DNA of 64,000 nucleotides from an uncultured Actinomycetes bacterium. GTDB lineage: Bacteria; Actinomycetota; Acidimicrobiia; Acidimicrobiales; RAAP-2. Below, piece by piece: positions 43,205 through 52,748 of the stretch. How positions within the stretch are numbered: position 1 is the first letter of the stretch; the number at the start of each line of letters is the position of its first letter. The stretch spans positions 62,001 to 126,000 of the forward strand of contig CAIOSJ010000016.1 of the NCBI GenBank assembly GCA_903860915.1, in the 5' to 3' direction. The position numbers were made by a program, and so were the translations under genes. A model generated the notes under the pieces. It was not told where the DNA came from. It ran no database searches and saw nothing but the letters and a program-made list of their open reading frames with translations.

Positions 43205-43617
43205 TCTGTAATCTCGGCACCGAAAACTTCAGAGGCACTCGTGGTCACTAACTCGTAGTGCGCGGGATTCCATAATTCGATGCGATTGCCCATTCCCAGA
43301 ATGAATATCTCCTGCGAAATTCGCGCGAACTCTCGGGCCTTGGGAGTCGTCAGAAAGCGACCCTGCTTGTCAATTTCGACCTCGCTCACTCCCTGAAAAA
43401 AACGACGGGCTATCGAGAGATCTTCGCTGCGTGAACTGCGACCCAGCTCCGACATCTCTTCGCCCTTGACGCGAAAATCTTCCTTCGTCCACAGTGCTAG
43501 GCAGCCAGTTTGGTGCCAGGTGATGAAACCACCACCATTGAATTCCGAACGGAAAAGTGCCGGCACAATGAGTCGGCCTTTGGCGTCGAGGGTGTGCTCA
43601 AACGTTCCAAAAAACAC
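43201..43617 (-). CDS. mraZ: Transcriptional regulator MraZ
   Basis: 138 aa from GTG 43617 (FFGTFEHTLDAKGRLIVP), chosen because GGAGGGGG lies 5-12 nt upstream and this is the family N-terminus; the frame is open further upstream without support. It has two AbrB/SpoVT-like halves, the first around DAKGRLIVPALF and the second around IDKQGRFLTTPKAREFA. MraZ represses its own division and wall cluster by binding repeated boxes upstream, matching the repeats at 43647-43676. Confidence 0.95.
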   Translation of the reverse strand: MFFGTFEHTLDAKGRLIVPALFRSEFNGGGFITWHQTGCLALWTKEDFRVKGEEMSELGRSSRSEDLSIARRFFQGVSEVEIDKQGRFLTTPKAREFARISQEIFILGMGNRIELWNPAHYELVTTSASEVFGAEITE

Positions 43618-43646
43618 AGTTACCCCCTCCAACTCGTTTAGCGGCC

Positions 43647-43676
43647 CTACACCACTACCCTCCACTGCCCTCCCAT
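43647..43676 (-). promoter_or_regulatory. Candidate MraZ operator (three 10-bp direct repeats)
   Basis: On the minus strand three consecutive 10-mers read ATGGGAGGGC, AGTGGAGGGT, AGTGGTGTAG. GTGG/TGGG cores at 10-bp spacing fit the MraZ box pattern known in other bacteria (TGGGN repeated with 5-nt gaps). More TGG units lie just upstream to about 43699. It ends 30 nt before the mraZ start. Confidence 0.45.
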
Positions 43677-43803
43677 TCTAACCACATCACACCACCAAAG
43701 GGCAAATTCAGGTCAGAATTTGATGATTTTCGAAAACTTCGTCCCGGACGGCACTCGTCCAAATAGAGAGGTCAATGATTCACGGAGCGCCCTCAGGCGG
43801 AAA

Positions 43804-44469
43804 TTAGTTCGCGGATAAGAAGAGTTGACGCCGTAGCCAGGGGCTGCTGGCCCCCAAGACTGCTCGTTCGATGTCATCTGCGTGGCTGACGAAACCAAGG
43901 GTCTCGAGATTATGGTGCTGGAGGGCAGACTCCAGACCCTCAGGAACTACTGGGATCTGGGTCAGAATTGCCGATGAATCTCCACGGTGCAGGACGGTCG
44001 AGATGAAGCTTCCTTCGCGGACTCGCCATTGAGTCAGCCCCACAGCCTTTCGGCCATCGAGGAAAACTTCGCCAGGTCCACCCATCGCAAAACATGCAAC
44101 GCCGTGTTCGGGTTGGCCCCGCATGCCGCCCACGCCCAGCGACCAATTCCCCGACCTCAGTGTGGCGAGCGCCTGACCCCACCAACTCCCTACCAACACG
44201 GCCGCGGTTGTCACGTCCGATCGAAATCGTGCGTCGTCACTCGGGATCCAAAAATCAATCCACACATCGTCTGGTTGCAGGAGAACAACTCCGCCGCCGC
44301 CACGGCGCCGACGAACGGGAAAATCCGCGCGGTCTATCGCTAAGACAGAATCTGGCTGTGAACTCCCTACGACCAGCGTTGGCTCGGCGAGACGCACCAC
44401 TAGCGCGGTCGCTACACCGAGTGAACGCACGGCTTCGTAGTCGTACAGTTCTTCGAAGCTACTTTTCAT
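43804..44469 (-). CDS. Lipoate-protein ligase A family protein
   Basis: 221 aa from ATG 44469 (MKSSFEELYDYE), which overlaps the HNH stop (ATGA). It has the BPL/LplA core: RLAEPTLVVGSSQPDSV, the lipoate-AMP loop RRRRGGGGVVLLQ, and GRKAVGLTQWRVREGSF with its conserved lysine. It transfers lipoate or octanoate to dehydrogenase E2 or GcvH domains. Whether it uses free lipoate or an octanoyl carrier is not visible. It is the last gene of the DUF3040-ROK-HNH run before mraZ. Confidence 0.85.
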   Translation of the reverse strand: MKSSFEELYDYEAVRSLGVATALVVRLAEPTLVVGSSQPDSVLAIDRADFPVRRRRGGGGVVLLQPDDVWIDFWIPSDDARFRSDVTTAAVLVGSWWGQALATLRSGNWSLGVGGMRGQPEHGVACFAMGGPGEVFLDGRKAVGLTQWRVREGSFISTVLHRGDSSAILTQIPVVPEGLESALQHHNLETLGFVSHADDIERAVLGASSPWLRRQLFLSAN

Positions 44470-44966
44470 GACGCCTTCGGTAAAAATGGCTCCCACAGCG
44501 GATCGGGATCAACCACGTGTCGCCAACGCCACCAATGGCCCTCGGGTACTCGTGGTGCAAAGCGTAAGGTCCAGCCTAATTCCTCTAGCAATCGATTACC
44601 TTTTTGCATATTGTGACGCCGACACGCCGCGACAACATTGCTCCAGTCGTGGCGGCCGCCGCGACTACGCGGCACAATGTGGTCAATTGTGTCTCCCTCG
44701 CCATCGCAGTAGGCGCATCGATGGTCATCGCGCAACAGCACGGCGCGGCGAGTAATTGGTGGCGTGCGCACTCGCGACGGCAGCTTCACGACGTGATGGA
44801 GACGGACAATGGCGGGAATCTGAATGGTCAGTGACGGCGATCGACACAAACTTGCATTCGCGGCGGTCACCACCGACTCCGCACGACCATCAAGCATGAG
44901 TACGACGGCGCGCTGCTCGCTCACCAGCTGCAAGGGCTCATACGTAGCGTTGAGGAGGAGGACCAG
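44466..44966 (-). CDS. HNH endonuclease with no canonical start codon
   Basis: Family sequence begins LLLNATYEPLQLVSEQRAVVL and continues to the HNH site CAYCDGEGDTIDHIVPRSRG with GRHDWSNVVAACRRHNMQKG. Zinc cysteines and the catalytic histidine are all present. The conserved N-terminus needs a start upstream of LVLLLNATYEPL, where only a CTG (44966) and an ATC (44972) are in frame before the TAG at 44984-44982. That TAG ends the upstream 83-aa gene in the same frame. The true start or a fusion by stop-codon readthrough is open. The start codon listed is CTG. Confidence 0.85.
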   Translation of the reverse strand: MVLLLNATYEPLQLVSEQRAVVLMLDGRAESVVTAANASLCRSPSLTIQIPAIVRLHHVVKLPSRVRTPPITRRAVLLRDDHRCAYCDGEGDTIDHIVPRSRGGRHDWSNVVAACRRHNMQKGNRLLEELGWTLRFAPRVPEGHWWRWRHVVDPDPLWEPFLPKAS

Positions 44967-44981
44967 TGTGATAGTAAAAAA

Positions 44982-45233
44982 CTACCGCTTCGAGACTTGG
45001 CGAAGCGACCATCGAGCTGCGGCGAGTGCCTCGCTGATGTCCACCGTTCCCGAGCCGTCTCCCGTGGCCGTCGACATCCGAAAGTACCAGTAGCGCTCGT
45101 CGGGAATGGGCAGAAAGGGGGCGTGGCGCCACCATCGGCGGCGGCGCAGAGACCATCCAGCGCGAGCCAAAATCACGGCATGAACCGGATGAGTCACGGC
45201 GTAAGTCACTAGACCGCGAGGAAGAAATTTCAT
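44982..45233 (-). CDS. Small conserved actinobacterial protein (83 aa)
   Basis: MKFLPRGLVTYAVTHPVHAV, with a basic run WSLRRRRWWRHAPFLPIPDERY and a closing helix. It is soluble, arginine- and tryptophan-rich, and lacks a named domain. Its ATG overlaps the ROK stop (ATGA), and the HNH frame continues in phase after its stop. Small proteins of this type are often found next to HNH genes in actinobacteria, from memory. It may bind nucleic acid. Confidence 0.75.
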   Translation of the reverse strand: MKFLPRGLVTYAVTHPVHAVILARAGWSLRRRRWWRHAPFLPIPDERYWYFRMSTATGDGSGTVDISEALAAARWSLRQVSKR

Positions 45234-46087
45234 TGGACGGCGCCATTCAGCGCCACGGCCGCGGCACCCAAGAGCGGACCATTGGCACCCATGCCCGAAG
45301 GGCTAATAGTGAGGTTGGCCAGGTAGGACACCCGTCCGGTTTGTCGAGCCCCTTGGAGCGCAGCTTCAAAGAATGGTGTTCCGTAGCCGAGGGCCACCGA
45401 TCCAGCCACGAAAAAGTTCTCACAGTCGAGAAGGGTGGCAATGGACCCGATGGCTCGGCCCACCAATTGACCCGTACGTTCTCGAATTGCCAGGGTCGCC
45501 ACGGCTGGATCAGAACCGGTGATGGCTCGAATCGCCGTACCGGACGCCTCGGCCTCCAAGCACCCTCGCCCACCGCACGTACACTCGCGTCCGTCGGGGA
45601 TGACGTTGACGTGGCCGATGTGGCCGGCGTTACCCTCCCGGCCGTGCACGAGATTACCGTCAAGCACCACACCACCACCAATGCCGGTGGAGACCACCAT
45701 GGACACGTAATTCGCCACCCCCCGAGCAGCTCCGAAGCGACCCTCAGCGAGCGCCAGAGCTTTGGCGTCATTATCGATATGGCAGGGCAGGGACAAATGA
45801 TCTTGAATTATCTGGACTAAGGGAAAGTCACGCCACTCTGGAATATTCAGGGGTGACACCAACTCGCTCATATTCCTCGACGGCCCACCACAGCCAATGC
45901 CAACAGACGTTATTTCAGACAGGTCGACAGAATTCTCAAGAAGATTGAGGATTCGATCCATCAGGGGACGATCACCGTGGTTTGTCTCTATCCGGTGACG
46001 TGATCCGATATCTCCCGAAGTCGATACTGACGCCACCTCCACCTTGGTACCGCCAACATCGATAGCCAGAATGCGTGACTGACTCAC
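45230..46087 (-). CDS. ROK-family sugar kinase (glucokinase-like)
   Basis: 285 aa from GTG 46087 (SQSRILAIDVGGTKVEVASV), which overlaps the DUF3040 stop (GTGA). The ATP phosphate motif is IDVGGTK, the catalytic Asp region is PCHIDNDAKALALAEGRFG, and the ROK zinc site is CTCGGRGCLEAEASG. It lacks an HTH, so it is a kinase rather than a repressor; glucose or N-acetylglucosamine/mannosamine are plausible substrates. Confidence 0.88.
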   Translation of the reverse strand: MSQSRILAIDVGGTKVEVASVSTSGDIGSRHRIETNHGDRPLMDRILNLLENSVDLSEITSVGIGCGGPSRNMSELVSPLNIPEWRDFPLVQIIQDHLSLPCHIDNDAKALALAEGRFGAARGVANYVSMVVSTGIGGGVVLDGNLVHGREGNAGHIGHVNVIPDGRECTCGGRGCLEAEASGTAIRAITGSDPAVATLAIRERTGQLVGRAIGSIATLLDCENFFVAGSVALGYGTPFFEAALQGARQTGRVSYLANLTISPSGMGANGPLLGAAAVALNGAVQ

Positions 46088-46470
46088 TGGGGACGGCGAT
46101 GCCGCGTCCACCACTCCCGAATCGCTCGGGGCCTCTCGGCGAGCACATCATCCTCGTTGACGTCGCGGCGCATGCTTCGTGAAAAATCGTGCCACGATGC
46201 TCGGCCCATGCGACGAGCGTTACTTTCGACCACCACGGCCGACACGAACATGATCACCACACCGAACATTCCAATTTCGATGTTGGACGCGAAAAAAACT
46301 AGGAGTAGTACCAATCCGCCGACGAACCCTGCGGCCCCCCAACGAACACGACGTCCACTATGGGTGTAGACGGTCGTCTCGCGAACACTCTTGGCGAAGC
46401 GGGGATCTTCTTTGGAAAGCGACTCCTCGAGTTGGGCGAGAATTCGTTGTTCGTGTTCTGACAGCGGCAT
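46084..46470 (-). CDS. DUF3040 membrane protein
   Basis: 128 aa. Starts MPLSEHEQRILAQLEESLSKEDPRFAKS, the standard DUF3040 helix, followed by two adjacent membrane segments (GFVGGLVLLLVFFAS, FGVVIMFVSAVVVES) and a charged tail. Strongly actinobacterial; often near the division cluster. Function unknown. AAAGGGG lies before the start. Confidence 0.88.
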   Translation of the reverse strand: MPLSEHEQRILAQLEESLSKEDPRFAKSVRETTVYTHSGRRVRWGAAGFVGGLVLLLVFFASNIEIGMFGVVIMFVSAVVVESNARRMGRASWHDFSRSMRRDVNEDDVLAERPRAIREWWTRHRRPQ

Positions 46471-46578
46471 CCGCGACCCCTTTCGACTTGTAACTTAGGT
46501 TACATCGCCGCCCTTGCTGACGGCACGCAGTGGTCACATTGCCTATCGGTAGAGTGGCTCAAGCGACTGGAGGCGGTC

Positions 46579-47802
46579 ATGATCACGAAACAATCCAGAG
46601 AATTCTCATCTCGCCTGCTCACCGTGCTCTTCGCCCTCGTCGTCCCCCTGGCTAGCTTGACGGCGTGGGCCATTACCAGTGTCACGAACACCGACAGTTA
46701 CGTCGCAACGCTGCACCCATTGGCGACCAATCCCATCGTGCAGACCTACGTGGCCAACGAGGGAGCGTCCATTCTTATTAGGGATCTTCACGTTCGTGAT
46801 CGCGTCACCCACGCCCTGCCCCCATCGGCCAGTTTTCTTGCCAGCACCATCACCAACGAACTCCAAGTGACAATCGCCGGGGCCATTCATGACGCTCTGG
46901 CGACGCAGGGTTTTGCCACTCTGTGGGACCGCGAGAACCGCTTTACTCACGGCACAGCTGTGAGCCTCCTCCAGGGCAAGGGCAATCTCAGCATTGACAA
47001 GGCTCGCCAACTGGTCGTCAATGTCACACCCACTTTGATCAGTGCCATTGCTGCTCTGCACCGCCAGGGCATCACCTTGCTCGATCCACTTCAGGCGAGC
47101 CTGGTTCACGATCAACGACTCACGCTCCAGCTACTCAACTCTCAGCAACTGCGTCAAACTCAGTTCTACTTTCGAACGGCCACTCAGGTTCTCTGGCTCC
47201 TGCCTCTTATTACCCTGCTCCTCGCTATCGCCGCCATACGAACGGCCCGTTCACGCACGGTGGGCACCCGACGACTGTCGCTGGCTCTCGTTGTTAGTGC
47301 CACACTGGCCTTCGGCTTCCTACAGATTGCCATCACGAGCGCCACCACCCTCGCCCCGACTCCACCCGACGTCACGTCAGCAATCCTGCGGACTCTGACG
47401 AAGGATCTGAGGGGGGACTTCGAAAGTTTGATTCTCGTAGGCCTGCTCTCACTCATTGGACACTGGATCAGTGGGTCCTCACAGCGCGCGAGCGACTTAC
47501 GCCAGCACTTCGCACACAGCGTCACGATTTTGCGCGTTGCCCTACAACGTCAGACATCACTAGCCCGGTCGACAGACTGGGTTGCTTGGACGCGAGTTCG
47601 CCACGAGCAGATATCCCTCGTGCTCGTCATGGGAGATTGGATTGCATTGACGGCGTGCGTCGTACTGGTCCTCAGCTCAGTTCGAAGTTTGCCGTCCCTC
47701 CTCCTGGTCGTTCTCTTCGCCATTGGCTGGATCCAATTAACCCGAGCCGTCCATCGTGCACTTAGACCTCACAACGTCACTGAGATCGAGTCGGCCCCGT
47801 GA
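46579..47802 (+). CDS. Polytopic membrane protein of unknown function
   Basis: 407 aa. One N-terminal membrane segment (LLTVLFALVVPLASLTAWAI) is followed by a roughly 170-residue outside domain and at least three more segments (LWLLPLITLLLAIAAI, LALVVSATLAFGFLQIA, DWIALTACVVLVLSS). Similar actinobacterial proteins are unassigned. Its stop overlaps the next gene's GTG, so it is probably an operon with the phosphatase. Confidence 0.75.
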   Translation: MITKQSREFSSRLLTVLFALVVPLASLTAWAITSVTNTDSYVATLHPLATNPIVQTYVANEGASILIRDLHVRDRVTHALPPSASFLASTITNELQVTIAGAIHDALATQGFATLWDRENRFTHGTAVSLLQGKGNLSIDKARQLVVNVTPTLISAIAALHRQGITLLDPLQASLVHDQRLTLQLLNSQQLRQTQFYFRTATQVLWLLPLITLLLAIAAIRTARSRTVGTRRLSLALVVSATLAFGFLQIAITSATTLAPTPPDVTSAILRTLTKDLRGDFESLILVGLLSLIGHWISGSSQRASDLRQHFAHSVTILRVALQRQTSLARSTDWVAWTRVRHEQISLVLVMGDWIALTACVVLVLSSVRSLPSLLLVVLFAIGWIQLTRAVHRALRPHNVTEIESAP

Positions 47803-48308
47803 CTCCCCTCCTTCGCGTCGCGGTTATTTGCACGGGAAACATTTGCCGCTCCCCCATGGGTGAGGTCATCCTGCGTGAATTAGTGGCCGACGACCCAAGT
47901 CTCGCCGGCCGAGTCGTCGTCACGAGTGCGGGAACGGCACGATGGCACGTCGGTAAGGAAATGGATCCACGGACGAGGAATGCACTGAACCGGGCGGGGT
48001 ATCTCAGTGCGGGAACGCTGGGCGAATTCGCCTCCAGCTCCTACCTCGACGATCACGACATTGTCGTAGTGATGACTAATGAGCACCGTAAGGATGTCAC
48101 CCATCGCCTTACCAGCCCCGACGTCGAAGTGATCATGCTTCGCGATCTCTACGAAGTCCACTCCGGCCTCGACGTCCACGACCCCTACTACGGCGATGAC
48201 GCCGACTTCGACGCCTGTCTCGAGACAGTTAGTCGAGGCTGCCGTACGTTACAGGGTCTTCTTCGACAGCGCGTCGAGAAGCTTGAAGGGTCACCTCCGG
48301 CAGAGTGA
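47799..48308 (+). CDS. Low-molecular-weight protein-tyrosine phosphatase
   Basis: 169 aa, GTG start. The P-loop VICTGNICRSPMGEVI gives the catalytic cysteine and arginine; the acid is in DVHDPYYGDDADFDACLETV. Such enzymes act on phosphotyrosine proteins, or on arsenate as reductases in some relatives, but no ArsC partner is here. Coupled to the membrane protein; the 3' end overlaps the MFS gene by 80 nt tail-to-tail. Confidence 0.93.
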   Translation: MTPLLRVAVICTGNICRSPMGEVILRELVADDPSLAGRVVVTSAGTARWHVGKEMDPRTRNALNRAGYLSAGTLGEFASSSYLDDHDIVVVMTNEHRKDVTHRLTSPDVEVIMLRDLYEVHSGLDVHDPYYGDDADFDACLETVSRGCRTLQGLLRQRVEKLEGSPPAE

Positions 48309-49782
48309 GTGAGAGCAAGAAGGCCAAAAATGTCGCCGGTAGCGCCCATAGATAGATTGAGTGAATTGTTGACGCTATGGCGTGAAGCACAGCCTGCAGC
48401 ACTGGTCGCGGCAGCTGTAGCAACTTCGCCGGCGTCCACTCGTTGGCGGTAGGGAGTTTTCCGTGAAAACCCACGCGGGCTAATTGAATATGTAGCCGCC
48501 CGGGTAGAAAATTGGAATACAGTGCGCCAAAGGCCGCGGTACCAAAGGACCCGCCGATAGAGCGAAAAAAGTTGGCCCCCGCCGTACCGGCACCGAGGTC
48601 TTTCATTTCCACCGCATTCTGGACGGCCGTCGTGAGAATTTGCATCACGCTGCCAATGCCCAAGCCGAAAATCAACATATACACACCCATCAACCAACCC
48701 GACGTGTCAACCCCGACAGTGCTGAGTAGTACCAGGCCCACGCTCGTTACCAGAGTCCCGCCAATGGGAAAGTAGCGGTAGCGCCAGCCCTTCGAGAGCA
48801 GAATTCCCGCCGTGATCGAAGCGGCAAAAATTCCCGCCATCATCGGTATGAGACGCAGGCCCGACATCGTCGGTGACGCTCCCTTGACGGTCTGCATGAA
48901 ATATGGGAGAAAAGTCATCCCGCCGTACATGGCAAAACCAATAACGAAGCCAACGGCAGACGCCGAAGTGAAAACTTTATTTTTGAAGAGTCGAGGTGCA
49001 ATCACTGGCTCAACGGCACGACGTTCAATCAGAATGAAAAGGATTGTAAAGACGACTCCCGCGAGAGCCAGTCCCAGACTCTTACGGCTACCCCAAGCGA
49101 AAGTATTGCCCCCGAGTGAAGTGAACATGATGAGGCAGGAAGCGGCAATGGTCAAAGTAATGATTCCCGCGACGTCAATAGCGTGACGCACTCTCTTCGC
49201 CGAACTGGGCAGAACCAGCCAGGTCACCACTAGAGCGGCAATGCCGAGGGGAATGTTCACATAAAAACACCAGCGCCACGACACGTGCTGCGTGAAGTAC
49301 CCCCCGATCAGCGGCCCGAGCACCGTGGAGGCCCCGAAGGTGGCACCGAAGAACCCTGAATAGCGCCCTCGATCTCGAGGGGCCACGAGGTCACCAATGA
49401 TTGCCTGCGAACCAATGAGCAAACCTCCTCCGCCCAGTCCCTGAAGAGCACGGAAGAAGATGAGTGAGGTCATCGAATGAGCGGTGCCGCACAGGACCGA
49501 ACCCAGCAGGAAGAGGAGAATACTGATTTGGAAAATGGACTTCCTCCCGAACTGATCACCCATTTTCCCCCAGAGAGGTGTTGAGACTGTCGACGCCAGT
49601 AGGTAGGCGACGACAACCCAACTCAAATGGTTCGCCCCGTGCAACTCGCCCACAATTGTCGGGAGCGCTGTTGAGACCACGGTGGAGTCCAGTGCGCTGA
49701 GAAACATCCCCATCATCAGTGCGCTAATGATCGTGTAGAGCTCACGCTTCGAGACGTCGGGGGGCGATACGAAATCGGACAT
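48229..49782 (-). CDS. MFS exporter, DHA2 (EmrB/QacA) family
   Basis: 517 aa with about fourteen hydrophobic segments. Family marks: LSALDSTVVSTALPTIVGEL and WVVVAYLLASTVSTPLWGKMGDQFGRK, then GLGGGGLLIGSQAI and GRYSGFFGATFGASTVLGPLIGGY. Drug or metabolite export with proton exchange is expected. The 80-nt overlap with the phosphatase 3' end is the longest convergent overlap in the window. Divergent from nhaA. Confidence 0.92.
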   Translation of the reverse strand: MSDFVSPPDVSKRELYTIISALMMGMFLSALDSTVVSTALPTIVGELHGANHLSWVVVAYLLASTVSTPLWGKMGDQFGRKSIFQISILLFLLGSVLCGTAHSMTSLIFFRALQGLGGGGLLIGSQAIIGDLVAPRDRGRYSGFFGATFGASTVLGPLIGGYFTQHVSWRWCFYVNIPLGIAALVVTWLVLPSSAKRVRHAIDVAGIITLTIAASCLIMFTSLGGNTFAWGSRKSLGLALAGVVFTILFILIERRAVEPVIAPRLFKNKVFTSASAVGFVIGFAMYGGMTFLPYFMQTVKGASPTMSGLRLIPMMAGIFAASITAGILLSKGWRYRYFPIGGTLVTSVGLVLLSTVGVDTSGWLMGVYMLIFGLGIGSVMQILTTAVQNAVEMKDLGAGTAGANFFRSIGGSFGTAAFGALYSNFLPGRLHIQLARVGFHGKLPTANEWTPAKLLQLPRPVLQAVLHAIASTIHSIYLWALPATFLAFLLSLTLPEVTLQASRRAVEEDPVTYGSLD

Positions 49783-49872
49783 ACGAGCTTTCTTTTCGGT
49801 GGCGTTGTGGCCGCGATCCAGTCGTTACGACAGTACTGCCTTACCGGTCTTGCGCTACTGCATCGCTAATCT

Positions 49873-51060
49873 TTGGAAGTGGGCAGCGCAACTTCTCGAA
49901 GAATTACGCCAGCTCTCGTGGGGTCCTGGTTGCGTTTCGAAAGCACCGCCGGGGTCACGATGTGCGCCGGGGCCGTCGTGGCATTGCTCTGGAGCGCGCT
50001 CGGAGCGACTTCGTATCAGCGAATTACTAGTGGGAATATTGGCTGGTCTCTCGCGCATTGGCTGCAGCTCGCAAATTTGCACGACCTCGCAGCGAACGGG
50101 TTGCTCACGATCTTCTTTTTGGTTGTCGGGTTAGAACTCTCGCGAGAAATGACGTACGGAACGATGCGCACGTGGCGTCAGGCCGCGCTACCCGTAACGG
50201 TCGCCGGCGGCGGAATGGTCGCCACATCTCTCATCATGCTCACCGCTGGCTTCGCCCTGCACTCGAGCGCCCTACGCGGCGGCTGGGGCGTACCCATGGC
50301 TACCGATATTGCCTTTACCCTCGGGGCACTCAGTCTCGCCGGACGGCGAGTCCCTAGTGCCCTGAGGACATTTCTCTTGACGGTGGCCATCGCCGACGAT
50401 ATTCTCGCCGTGCTCTTGCTGGCCCCGCACAGTTCGTCGGGTCTTCGACTTCTCGCCGCCGCCCTCGGTACTGTGCTCATCGCCATCGTGGTTCGCCGTC
50501 GCCCCCCCACGCGGCCCCTCGCCTACGCCGGGCTACTGGTAATCGTCTGGGTCATTTTTCGAGTCGCCCACATTGAAACGGCCCTGGCGGGAGTCGTGGT
50601 GGGTGCGCTCGTTCCCTTCGGGGACGGTCAGGCCGGGAGTCTCTTGGAACATCGCATGATTCCGTGGTCGACGGCGCTGGCCCTCCCATTATTCGCCCTC
50701 GTCTCAACGGGTATCTCGTGGGAACACGTCGTGTGGAACCATGCGAGCTTGCAGTTAGGCGTCGTTCTGGCTATCGCCCGTGTCGGTGGCAAAGTTCTCG
50801 GAATTTCGCTCGCGACCACGCTGGTCATTCGACTTGGCATGATTTTGCCGAGTGGCCTCTCACGGCGAAGCGTCGTTGCTGCCAGTGCACTCTGTGCGGT
50901 GGGACTTACAGTTCCGCTCCTCTTTGCCGACGCGGTCTACGGTCGTGGCACGCCGAGCTACGCCACCGTCACCGTGGCGCTGGTGGTGGCCTCCGTGCTG
51001 GGCGTCGTACTGGGCACCGTTGCGTTACGACTAGTCCACCGTTCCGCGACCATTCACTAG
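49873..51060 (+). CDS. nhaA: Na+/H+ antiporter NhaA
   Basis: 395 aa with about twelve membrane segments. Typical marks are NGLLTIFFLVVGLELSREM, GVPMATDIAFTLGAL and LTVAIADDILAVLLL, with the two central aspartates needed for ion exchange. It exports sodium under proton influx and controls cytoplasmic pH. A GTG or ATG upstream is not needed; the assigned start gives a family-like N-terminus. Divergent from the MFS gene. Confidence 0.93.
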   Translation: MEVGSATSRRITPALVGSWLRFESTAGVTMCAGAVVALLWSALGATSYQRITSGNIGWSLAHWLQLANLHDLAANGLLTIFFLVVGLELSREMTYGTMRTWRQAALPVTVAGGGMVATSLIMLTAGFALHSSALRGGWGVPMATDIAFTLGALSLAGRRVPSALRTFLLTVAIADDILAVLLLAPHSSSGLRLLAAALGTVLIAIVVRRRPPTRPLAYAGLLVIVWVIFRVAHIETALAGVVVGALVPFGDGQAGSLLEHRMIPWSTALALPLFALVSTGISWEHVVWNHASLQLGVVLAIARVGGKVLGISLATTLVIRLGMILPSGLSRRSVVAASALCAVGLTVPLLFADAVYGRGTPSYATVTVALVVASVLGVVLGTVALRLVHRSATIH

Positions 51061-51088
51061 TTTGTAGGAAGAACTTAAAGGGGAAACC

Positions 51089-52060
51089 ATGAAAACAGCG
51101 CTCACCGAGATGCTCGGCATCGAACACCCCATCATGCTGGCGGGCATGGGTGGCGTTTCTTACAGCGCACTGGTGGCGGCGGTATCTAATGCCGGTGGCT
51201 ACGGCTGCATGGGCGCTTCAACCATGTCGAGTGAGCAGATGGCCGAGGAGATTGCGGCTACGCGCCGACTCACCGATAAGCCCTTCGGCGTAGATTTGCT
51301 CACTGCTTTTCCCAGTGACATGGTGCGCAATGTAGAGATCATTATCGAAGGTGGGGCCAACGCCTTCGTCGCGGGCCTCGGTGTACCCCGTAACGTTGTC
51401 GACCTCTGCCATCAGAACAAGGTCTTAGTCGTCTCGATGTGTGGCAAGGTCGATCACGCCAAGCGCGCGCTCGACGCGGGTTGCGATTTGGTTATCGCCC
51501 AGGGCACCGAAGCTGGTGGTCACACTGGCTTCGTGGCCACGATGCCCCTCGTTCCCATGATTGTTGACGCCGTCGACGGGCAGATTCCAGTCGTGGCCGC
51601 CGGAGGAATTTTTGACGGGCGCGGTTTGGCCGCCGCCCTGGCCCTCGGAGCCGTTGGCGTATGGGTGGGGACTCGCTTTATCGCCACGCCAGAAGCGCGG
51701 GGTCTTCCCGGCTTCAAGGAGAGAATCCTCGCATCCCACGAGGACGGAACGACGGTGTCGAAGGCCTTTTCGGGTAAGACCATGCGCGTCATGAAGAATC
51801 AGACGACGGAGCGCTACGAAGCCGAACCTTCACTGCTACAGAAGTTTCCCGAACAACTCGGTCAGTCCTTCCGTGACGGCACCTTTCACCTCGGTGGCGA
51901 TGAGACGACCTTGGGTGTTGATATTGAGCGCGAGGGCTACCCCGCCGGTCAGGCCGTGGGTGCCATCGGTTCCCTCATCCCCGCGGGCGAAATTGTCGCA
52001 TCGATGATGCGCGAGGCGGAAGCCGACCTGCAGCGCCTAGCAAACTTCGTGGGGCACTAG
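51089..52060 (+). CDS. 2-nitropropane dioxygenase/FabK-like flavoprotein
   Basis: 323 aa TIM-barrel FMN protein. [20 protein letters not shown] starts the family, followed by [30 protein letters not shown] (FMN and proton site) and [20 protein letters not shown]. Members are nitronate monooxygenases or enoyl-ACP reductases of the FabK kind; which cannot be decided here. Overlaps msrA through CTAG. Confidence 0.88.
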   Translation: MKTALTEMLGIEHPIMLAGMGGVSYSALVAAVSNAGGYGCMGASTMSSEQMAEEIAATRRLTDKPFGVDLLTAFPSDMVRNVEIIIEGGANAFVAGLGVPRNVVDLCHQNKVLVVSMCGKVDHAKRALDAGCDLVIAQGTEAGGHTGFVATMPLVPMIVDAVDGQIPVVAAGGIFDGRGLAAALALGAVGVWVGTRFIATPEARGLPGFKERILASHEDGTTVSKAFSGKTMRVMKNQTTERYEAEPSLLQKFPEQLGQSFRDGTFHLGGDETTLGVDIEREGYPAGQAVGAIGSLIPAGEIVASMMREAEADLQRLANFVGH

Positions 52061-52695
52061 TTCCAAAGACCCACGGGGCAACTAACCCCCGTGCCCCCGA
52101 GGCCGCAGTAACCCGCCGGGTTGGCCACGAGGTATTGCTGGTGGTAGTCCTCCGCCATGTAGAAGGTCGCGGCCTCGGCAATTTCTGTGGTGACCGCCGC
52201 TAAACCCGCGCTCGCTAGACGCTCAGTGAAGGCCGCTTTCGCCAATAGGGCGCTGGCTAATTGCTCGGGCGAGGTGGTGTAGATCGCGCTGCGATATTGC
52301 GTACCGACATCGGCCCCTTGACGGAAGCCCTGAGTTGGATCGTGACTTTCAAAAAAGCGTGACAACAACTCGTCGTAACTGATGACCGCCGGATCAAAAA
52401 CTACGTGCACGGCTTCGCTGTGTCCGGTCAGGCCCGAGCAGACTTCCTGGTAGGTGGGGTTGGGAGTGAAGCCCCCCTGGTAGCCCACGCTGGTTGAGAG
52501 CACGCCGGGGCTTGCAAAGAAAATTCTCTCAGCACCCCAAAAGCAACCCATCGCAAAATACGCGTGGACCGCCCCCTCGGGAAAGGGGCCGTACAGGGAA
52601 GTTCCAAAGGTCAGGTGGCGTAGATTGACCACAATAGGTGTCGCCCGCCCCTCCAGAGCTTCGTGGGGTTCAATCATGGAGACGGAAGATTTCAT
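52057..52695 (-). CDS. msrA: Peptide-methionine (S)-S-oxide reductase
   Basis: 212 aa with the catalytic Cys51 in [35 protein letters not shown], and [20 protein letters not shown]. It repairs S-form methionine sulfoxide. The C-terminal [15 protein letters not shown] adds recycling cysteines. It is divergent from the Fur regulator, with 53 nt between starts, which invites Fur-family (possibly peroxide) control. Confidence 0.94.
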   Translation of the reverse strand: MKSSVSMIEPHEALEGRATPIVVNLRHLTFGTSLYGPFPEGAVHAYFAMGCFWGAERIFFASPGVLSTSVGYQGGFTPNPTYQEVCSGLTGHSEAVHVVFDPAVISYDELLSRFFESHDPTQGFRQGADVGTQYRSAIYTTSPEQLASALLAKAAFTERLASAGLAAVTTEIAEAATFYMAEDYHQQYLVANPAGYCGLGGTGVSCPVGLWN

Positions 52696-52748
52696 GGACT
52701 AAATCTAGAGGTTCAAGCAGCGCAGCAGTCCGACCTAAAGTTTCAGAC

